DNA of 64,000 bases from positions 21,906,392-21,970,391 of the forward strand of contig QCXZ01000003.1 of assembly GCA_025024175.1 (NCBI GenBank). Direction: 5' to 3'. Within the stretch, counting starts at the first letter, position 1. Every line of letters starts with the position of its first letter. Below, piece after piece: positions 56,691 through 64,000 of the stretch. The notes beneath the pieces are model-generated. The model saw nothing but the letters and a program-made list of their open reading frames with translations, was not told the origin of the DNA and did not search any database. This DNA is from Rhyzopertha dominica. Taxonomy: Eukaryota > Arthropoda > Insecta > Coleoptera > Bostrichidae. Made by a program: the position numbers and the translations under genes.

Positions 56691-56919
56691 ACATATTATA
56701 TGGAGCATTTATTATACCTTTAATATATAATCAAACAAAATTCACGATGGTTTTTTACTTACTTTATTTGCTTTTATACCCAGTGCTAAAATTATGTGCT
56801 GTGCTGACTATAAACCGCACCGGTTAATATATTTTCACATGAACAATAGCTAACATGTTGTTATTGCGGTGTAATAATTAAATTATCTGTATGCTTAATT
56901 TACCTGCAATATATTTCTT

Positions 56920-57721
56920 ATTCTTCAAAAGAAAAGATTCTTAATGTGAACTTCCACTTTATTTTTCAATTGTAAAGCGCTTTCGGCTACATGCTAGCCA
57001 TCGTCAGTACAAACGTTAAAAGGAAACTAACAGTTTGACAAAGTCAAAAAACAGAAACAAGCAAACTTGACTACAAACTGAAATGCAACCCACATGCCAG
57101 TAACTCAAACGAAACATTAATTTAGATCAAACAAAGAATTTAGAATAGGACAATTGAAATTACAAAAATCATTTAGAANAGTAAAATTTTGTTCGTTAAT
57201 AATTTTATAAATCTCTAAAATTTCCAAATAATTTAATTTAGATGATTTAGTACACAAATGTAATGAATTTAGATTTGAAAAGTATAAAAATACAGATATT
57301 GTTACAACAAATTCTTCGTTAGCTAACCATTTATTAGTAAATAAACACACTGCCACGCTAGACAATCTAAATTCATTACATTTGTGTACTAAATCATCTA
57401 AATTAAATTATTTGGAAATTGTAGAGATTTATAAAATTATTAACGAACAAAATTTTACTATTCTAAATGATTTTTGTAATTTCAATTGTCCTATTCTAAA
57501 TTCTTTGTTTGATCTAAATTAATGTTTCGTNTGAGTTACTGGCATGTGGGTTGCATTTCAGTTTGTAGTCAAGTTTGCTTGTTTCTGTTTTTTTTGACTT
57601 TGTCAAACTGTTAGTTTCCTTTTAACGTTTGTACTGACGATGGCTAGCATGTAGCCGAAAGCGCTTTACAATTGAAAAATAAAGTGGAAGTTCACATTAA
57701 GAATATTTTCTTTTGAAGAAT
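56920..57721. mobile_element. foldback dimer of a Penelope-like element 3' end
   Basis: Two arms of about 356 bp (56920-57275 and 57365-57721) are nearly perfect inverted copies around an 89-bp loop. They differ by a few substitutions, a 2-bp poly-A length difference and one N in each. Each arm holds the last codons of a Penelope pol (SSKLNYLEIxEIYK ... LNDFCNFN), a stop, about 120 bp of 3' UTR, and the motif CTGACGA, T, GGCTA...TAGCC, GAAAGCG, then AATAAAGTGGAAGTT. It is a large natural hairpin. Confidence 0.85.
57117..57365 (-). pseudogene. Penelope-like endonuclease C-terminus
   Basis: Open minus-strand frame of 82 codons through the loop and left arm. NSLHLCTKSSKLNYLEILEI then YKIINEQNFT and LND correspond to the last part of the GIY-YIG endonuclease region, the Glu-containing helix (YLEILEIYK) and the C-terminal NxLND block. 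The core GIY-YIG motif is not included. The right arm encodes the same residues on the plus strand from about 57366 on, ending at a TAA near 57520. Confidence 0.65.
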
Positions 57722-57729
57722 TAATTAAT

Positions 57730-59985
57730 AACTCCACTTAGAGAATATGGATCAGTTTTCAATTTTTTATATTTCTTATTAAAATAATAATAATCTTACT
57801 GAAACAAATAGTGTTGGACCGATCCTTTTTATATGCATGTATATTTGCTTAGTTTACATTTGTCAAATATTTTGAGAATAAGAATGTTTACACTTTCTAT
57901 TTACAGGATGTTTTTATTTTTTTATTACATATACAATAAAGCACGTTGAACTTTTCCATAGCTATGCTACATATGCACATTCTAGGCAACATAAACTCTG
58001 TAAAGTGTAATTGTTTATGGTATAAAACATTAGTGAATTTTAAATTAGTTCTGTTCAAAGAATTCACTTTTATGGACCATTGCTTTATTACTAAATGGTA
58101 CAAAGTTAAACATTTTCCGTAGGTTTATAAACGACATCATAATTAATTCCCTTAAATTAATGGAGTAATCTTTATTAATTAAGTCAAATAAAGTATAGGT
58201 ACCTTGAAGTATCATGGAAACAAATTCCTATACTAAGTATGTGGCCTGACTTGGGCAACATAAGCTCCCACGCTGATAGGCAATAAGCTGTACATACAGT
58301 AACAATTTCCTTGGGGTCCCCTTCTATTTGAGTCGACAAAGCCTGTCGATAACAGTGGCCTTTTGTGAGGTACTATATATATTTACACATCATATCATTA
58401 TCATCAAACACACAATACGCAAATGTGGGCAATTTTAACACTTTAAAGAAACTATAGCAACTATAGCCAGTGGTATCATTTGATTAATTATTAACATTGA
58501 ACTAAACTGGTCGTTATTTTAGTCATCTAATACCGTAGATCACAGTAATCAGTGTACGGGTAACATTAGCTTATCTAACATTAATTACCGTTTAAGCTAT
58601 TCGGAATAGAAAAACGTACGTCCTGAAATTAACAGAAAATCAAACGTTGATAGGACCAGTTCAAATAACGTTGTTTAATAGTTATAAATAGATACCTTGG
58701 AAACATCTACATAATATATTAGTTTTTCGACACCTCCGTGCATCTGTTAAGTTGGTAAAGCAGAAAATAAAGCGTTGAGATAACCATATAATTTATTGCT
58801 AGTATTACCTTAGACCATTTAGGCTGATAACCGAGATATACTAATTGCTTAGGATACTATACTCCCACATTTGTGTCTTTCGTTAGAATCGGTATCTTGT
58901 TGATGACCTGTGATACCTTATTCCCATAGCATTAAACTGCCATCTTTAATCTAAGATTCTTCAACGCCAACGCAAATATATAACAAACTAGATGCCCCAG
59001 AACGTCCATCCGTGATTTCTTGTGTTAGCATTAAGTCAAAAATTAAATGTATATATTCCTATGTATTCCAACCCATTCGAACGCTAGCTTTGAAATACTC
59101 ATTGTGATCATTTCCAAATAGGTTTTACAATTATATTAGAATTTTATATTAAGCCAGATGTACTGCATTGAATTTTTTAATGAAAATGTTGACGCTCTCA
59201 ATATTTACAGTAATATGACTTTAAAGAAGCAAAAAAGTTTATAGGAACAGTTGTTTTACATTACTCTTTTTTACGAGGGTAAATGCTTTCAGCATCCATA
59301 AAATTAGATAAAATGTTTTCGTTTGCACTATAAAACAGACAAAAAGCCTCAAAATATTGTTTGGACTCGTGGCAAACGATTACAGGTGTAATCGAAATGT
59401 CAGATTAATATTTTTTAGTCGGTGTTTTATAGTGACGATCTTTCCGAAAACATATTCTCTAATTGCTCTTATTTGTTTTTAAAAAGTTATAGATATAAAG
59501 CTATGAAAATTAACAATATATTTTATTCTCTGACCAAAAATAAAGAATATTGACCCCTCGTGCTCAAACTACCGGCAAAATCAATTAATGCTGATAGTTA
59601 TTTGTATCACACCTGAACTACATCTTAGCCTACTAGTCAATCTACTGCTATAGATTACGTTTAGATTAAAATAGCTTCAGTAAAAAAATAAAGTTTCTAC
59701 TAACGCACTTCGATGAAATACTTCATAACGTGATAGTACAGAAAACTATTCATTTGCGACTTAATTTATACACATAGAAAATGAAGACAATCCAATTTCA
59801 CACCAATTTGACGTGATTTTTCAGTGCTAGCAAATGAACTTTCCGAAGACTGTTGAATAGGTTTAATGCAGTGGAAAAAAATTCAAATTAACACCGCGTT
59901 TACTGAAGAAAATATTTTTTTTGTACTAAGCTCATTTCTGGGGTGTTTGTATCATTTGACATGGAATACTCTAACAATACAGGTA
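57730..59985. other. no gene seen
   Basis: More than 2 kb of AT-rich sequence without coding signal or repeats that I can delimit. Confidence 0.4.
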
Positions 59986-59989
59986 CCAT

Positions 59990-60330
59990 CCTTATCACTT
60001 GCAATTAAATCAGTTATTGCTTAATGAATATTCCACCCACAACACCGCTCATAATTGCGACGTCGCCATCGTCAAAAAATTTAAACAAAGATTGCTAAAC
60101 AGATGCATAGGTCATGATAGAGCTGTTTATTCACCAGCTAAATTACCGGATCTAGCAACACTAGATTTCTAATTTGTAGAGACGTATAGAGTTAAAAGTT
60201 TACCATACTCTGTTAACTACACCGGGTTATGAAAAATAGAATTCGTTGAATATTTTTAAAAGTGTCCTTAGATATACTCGCTAATGTGGACAGGTTCGAC
60301 AGTGTTTGCAAGAAAATGGCGATAAATTAC
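59990..60330 (+). pseudogene. mariner/IS630-type transposase C-terminal remnant
   Basis: The plus strand reads FKQRLLNRCIGHDRAVYSPA then KLPDLATLDF, matching the region around the third catalytic acidic residue of IS630/mariner-like transposases (NRWIGRxGPxxWPPRSPDLTPLDF). YSVNYTGL and EFVEYF follow, as in the terminal helices. Stops after DF and further on break the frame. No N-terminal half was found upstream. Confidence 0.55.
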
Positions 60331-60339
60331 CAATTCACC

Positions 60340-61640
60340 TATTTCTTCGTGGTGTCCCGTGTTACATCTAACAATCTCATTTATATATCTATATTGCTTT
60401 GTTGCCATCCTTTTCTTCTTTTTAATGTTGTTTCCTTTTACTAATATTAGAGAAAACTTGATTAAAATTAAGCTTGTGCACAGTAATGTTCTAGTTATTG
60501 GTATAGAAAACCCCAGAACTGTAGTATAGAATGATTTGGCATTTAGTGCGTTTGCGTGATGATATAGTCGCAAACATACCCATCGCGGGTGGTAGGCTCG
60601 AATTTGGCCAACCAAAACAGATAAATTTATTTATTTACAAAGCGGTGTCCATAGACATGGTCATAAAAGTTGCAGTTTTTCTTCATTTTTCCGAAAACCG
60701 TAGATATTTTAATTCTGCATCTCACTAAAGTGAGCATCCGTTAGTTCCGATATACATAACGAATTGTAATTATTACAACAATACATTTGTAATACACCTG
60801 TAAATTTAAGCAAATGTGTAGTGGTGGTTGCCTTTATGTTAGGTTTCCTTCTCAGATTTCTGCAAAAGTTAGATTCCGCGTATTAATTTTCCTGAATAGT
60901 CCAACCTTGTTCACTTTTTTGCCTTTTTACTTACAATTCAGCTTTGTAGGTGTCCGGTGCTCTGATAACAATATTTCCTTATAAGCATTCTTATGTTATA
61001 ATTTGGGTTTTGGAAAAGTGATCGTTCCTTACATTTGGAATAATCCAGACGCTTTCAATCAAAACAAACTGGTAAGTTTGTCATTTAACTCATTTGTTTG
61101 GGATTTTCCAGCTATTTTGGGAAACGGCATTCCATTGCTACGTGCAATCATATAATTTTCTGGCAAGTATGTAAAAGTCAAGTTTCGATATACAGTGTGA
61201 TTCACTAAGGGTATGGAGCGGCCGTATTTTGAAAACCCCTTAAGCCATCGCTTTGAGGAAAAAAAATTGGATGAAAACGTACCGGAGAGATTGACTACAA
61301 ATATTTTTAAGTTCCTAAATTTCCCGCTTGTGGGTGTATTTGACATCACGTTACAAATGGAAGCAAATAAATAAAAAATTGCTGATAAAATGTAGGTGCA
61401 AGGTACAAATTTTAGAATCTCTGTCTAATTACATTTTTTTTCTCTGGGTATCATGGTATCTTCTGAACGCCTCAATCAAATTTAACGAACTGGGACTCAT
61501 TGTAGAAGAAGTTTCAAGGAGATTAATATTAATAGTTTTTTTAACTGGTCTTTCTTAATAGCTGTAGAGAGCGTCGTTTGAAAAATTTTCACACTTTCCT
61601 TGCTTTCTCGAAAAATTTAAATGGAACGGTATATTTTGTC
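60340..61640. other. no supported gene
   Basis: Open frames of 65-115 codons exist on both strands without domains. CATCGCGGGTGGTAGGCTCG (60581-60600) is weakly B-box-like, and TACAGTGTGATTCACTAAGG (about 61.19 kb) looks like a transposon end, but neither has a partner. Confidence 0.3.
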
Positions 61641-61647
61641 ACTTCGT

Positions 61648-62005
61648 TCTGCAGGCTACTATGTAAGAAAAAGAAAGGTGACAACTCGAAGCGAGTGTCA
61701 TTTTTCATTTTGAAGTTATTGCCAATATAGTACGCACATGACATAAAATAAAAGAAGGAAGATTATCCTTGAATTATAAAACTGAACATGATGATAACTT
61801 TCTTTCACTTTACTTTGTATGTTATTATTTAAGTTATCGCAAAATAAAAAGGGAACTTTTTGAAGAAAAACTAAACAGGAGGCATGCTCTTTTTAATTTG
61901 TTTTGTAGGCTATTATTTAAGAAAAATTGTGATATAAACCTGAAGTCGATAGCTTTTCTCGTTTTTGAAGTTATTGCGAAAAGTATACAAACAACACATA
62001 ACCGA
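61648..62005 (+). repeat. two diverged direct repeats, period about 254 bp
   Basis: GCAGGCTACTATGTAAGAAA (61651) and TTTTGAAGTTATTGCCAATA recur as GTAGGCTATTATTTAAGAAA (61905) and TTTTGAAGTTATTGCGAAAA, with similar spacing inside each copy. The copies are diverged. The function is unknown, and they may be parts of an unidentified DNA element. Confidence 0.4.
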
Positions 62006-62029
62006 GCAATTTATCTATAATAATAATGG

Positions 62030-63630
62030 ATGAATTTAATTTGCACTTCCAGTGACTAGTATAATATATAATTATTAATTTCTTAACCTTATTCACCGGA
62101 TATTAATTTTTTCGTAATTAACGGTGTATTTTTAGTGGTTAAAATTAGATATCTTATTAATGTCATGTCCAGAGTTTTAGCATGTTAGTTTGGTTTAGGT
62201 AGGCAACGCTATGTGACAATCGAGTGCCAATGCTTCAATGGTATTCATTGTATATTGGTAGTTGCTGATTGTTACTTTTCAAAATAATTATTAATCTACT
62301 AAAATATCCGTTTATAAATAAAAGAGCATACCTTTATTTAAATTAATGTCAATATCAATAAATAAATACTCACATAAAACTTAATTACTTCGTCACTGTC
62401 TTTGCTAGAAAGGCTACAGTTACTTCAAAATAGATCTTACAACGTCCCTCTCTAATTTGTAAATGAATTTATTTTTGGCCGGTTAACAGTTATTATACTG
62501 GACTTCTTTTCTTTTGCACCGACTTTTATTTTAAATTAATCGTATTCAAATGATAAACAATAAGAAAATTTTAACCACTAAGCATAAAATTTGAAGCTTG
62601 AATAAAAGTAATATCCTGTGAATAGATTAAAAAATACAATTGTATGAGTCATTGGAAGTGCAATTAAACTCAATTACTATTGAATAAATTAGGAAATAAA
62701 AATTGACTCTCTTAGCTTATTTAGTCGTATAGAAGCGAGCAGTTATTTGCTGGTGACTAATTTTCTTTTTTTGTCTTGATTTTATAAATAGTGTGTAGCA
62801 TTCGTTAATAGCTAATCGCTTTCTACATTCTTTTTTTTATCGCCACGGCTCTCAAGACGACGTTTATTTGTTGCTGATTATTCTATGTGCTGCCTTTTTG
62901 TAACTGATGACAAGCTACAATAAACACGACGAGATCACTCAACATCAATTGACGTTTTTTAAAAAGTTTTTCCAGCCATTTACGGTTCTATTTTTCTTTC
63001 AAAGGTAAGAAATAACAATATTTATTGGTATAATAAGCTTGTGATAACCTATACAGTCTACACCCTTGCACTATGGAAGCTTTGTGTTGTGTAGTGCAGC
63101 TAACGTTACTACCACTTAGTTTGTGAATTTTAAGATTGCGGTAGCCTAAAAACATCTTTTAGTTCATCATAGCACATCTATTTAACAGGCTTACTGAAGC
63201 CACTACCTCACAAATACGATATGTAACCTAGAAGTTATATGGAAGCGTGTCATCCCACACCTCCGAAATGTGAGGTTCCTGCAACCTTAAAGTTGATTAT
63301 CCTATAAAACACCTCCGAATTATGTTGAAAATACACACTTCCACGCGCGTTTTCTCATATTAAAATATATCAAATAATTCAAAAATTCGCAGATGACAAG
63401 TATACGTCAAAGCAATAGTTGTATTGACTTTCCTGATAGGCGGCAAACTGAGTAAGTCGATAATTTCCATAAGCGCGTGGATGCATGAATCATTTATAGA
63501 AACTCTGTACTAGTTTATCATAAACCGTACCTATGCGTGAATTTTACTATGCCTCTGCCTTTACTAGGAAACTAAATGATGCCTAAGCCTAAAAAACTAT
63601 ATTCAATAAAAGAAATTCACCTTTACGTTC
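62030..63630. other. no gene seen
   Basis: AT-rich, no supported structure. Confidence 0.4.
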
Positions 63631-63632
63631 TT

Positions 63633-63887
63633 TTACCTTCCTAAGCTACCACAGGAATTAACCGGAAGCGTCACAGAATAATTTGGATGCTTTGAAAGAA
63701 GGTTCCTCTCTATATAACTGCGAATAGTTTCCAACTTCACGCCAGGATTTAATCTAGTAACAAGTAAATGCCCTCTTCTATCTCGCCTAATAACTGCAGT
63801 AAATCCGTCCTCAATGTCGTCACCTGGCTGTTGCTCTGAAGAGGAAGTGACCCCAGTTCCGATGAGAAACGGATTATGCCTAGTCAC
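63633..63887 (-). pseudogene. retroelement ORF1-like fragment
   Basis: 84 open codons on the minus strand. FTAVIRRDRRGHLLVTRLNP then GVKLETIRSYI has the pattern of a protein family common in insect LINE-type elements, where a basic FxxVxxRRxR segment precedes (L)FVSRLxPxVxxExIxxYI. Composition is clearly more coding-like than in neighbouring DNA. No partner RT is visible within the window; the element could extend past either end. A host gene exon cannot be excluded. Confidence 0.4.
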
Positions 63888-64000
63888 AAATTGTTCAGTA
63901 AATAATCTTTTACATTTTGAAATGTCATTTGAAAAAAAAACCCATCAAAATACTCTTCTACACTCTAAAAATCTTAAGCAAACGATATACACTTATAGAA

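Overview
This is a eukaryotic, strongly AT-rich window, most likely from an arthropod and probably an insect. The reasons are Penelope-like retroelements with GIY-YIG endonucleases, a Dong/R4-type LINE, Tc1/mariner transposases of an insect-typical kind, tRNA-derived SINEs, and an arthropod-style TATA plus initiator promoter carrying heat-shock elements. Isolated N bases throughout suggest a draft assembly. I find no convincing single-copy host protein gene, rRNA or functional tRNA gene. The long stretches between elements are AT-rich with stop codons in all frames and may be intron or intergenic sequence.

Most of what can be read is a graveyard of transposable elements, mostly broken by stops and frameshifts and recognisable only by joining similarity across frames. 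From left to right: a 5'-truncated Dong/R4-like LINE (1.2-2.8 kb, minus) sitting exactly between two (TTA)n tracts; a decayed Penelope-like element (8.9-10.2 kb, minus); a tRNA-derived SINE (10.9 kb); a hammerhead-like Penelope end (12.6 kb); a mariner-type transposase remnant (13.9-14.5 kb, minus); a long decayed Ty3/gypsy pol (15.1-18.0 kb, minus) with an HSE/TATA/initiator promoter upstream of it (19.0 kb); a long-TIR DNA element containing a LINE endonuclease fragment (23.4-25.1 kb); a TIR element and an adjacent transposase N-terminus (32.2-33.5 kb); two LINE remnants (34.4-35.0 and 35.7-38.5 kb, minus); and a small DNA transposon with a degenerate THAP exon (39.7-40.7 kb).

The youngest-looking element is the Penelope-like insertion at 41.4-42.7 kb. 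It keeps an open 219-codon frame with a GIY-YIG endonuclease, has perfect 94-bp inverted ends, and lies between (TA)n tracts. Further right are a possible BEL/Pao remnant (44.6-46.1 kb), a hAT-like element (46.4-48.9 kb) with a mariner-like element nested in it, a roughly 300-bp tandem duplication (50.6-51.2 kb), three more SINE copies, a foldback dimer of a Penelope 3' end with 356-bp arms (56.9-57.7 kb), another transposase remnant (60.0-60.3 kb) and an ORF1-like fragment at the right edge.

The most interesting signals are: (1) a repeated hammerhead-ribozyme-like motif at the ends of several unrelated Penelope elements; (2) retroelements embedded in microsatellites that match their probable target preference; (3) the compact heat-shock-type promoter at 19.0 kb; (4) the large inverted-repeat structures; and (5) a cluster of four consecutive hairpins at 27.75-27.85 kb.
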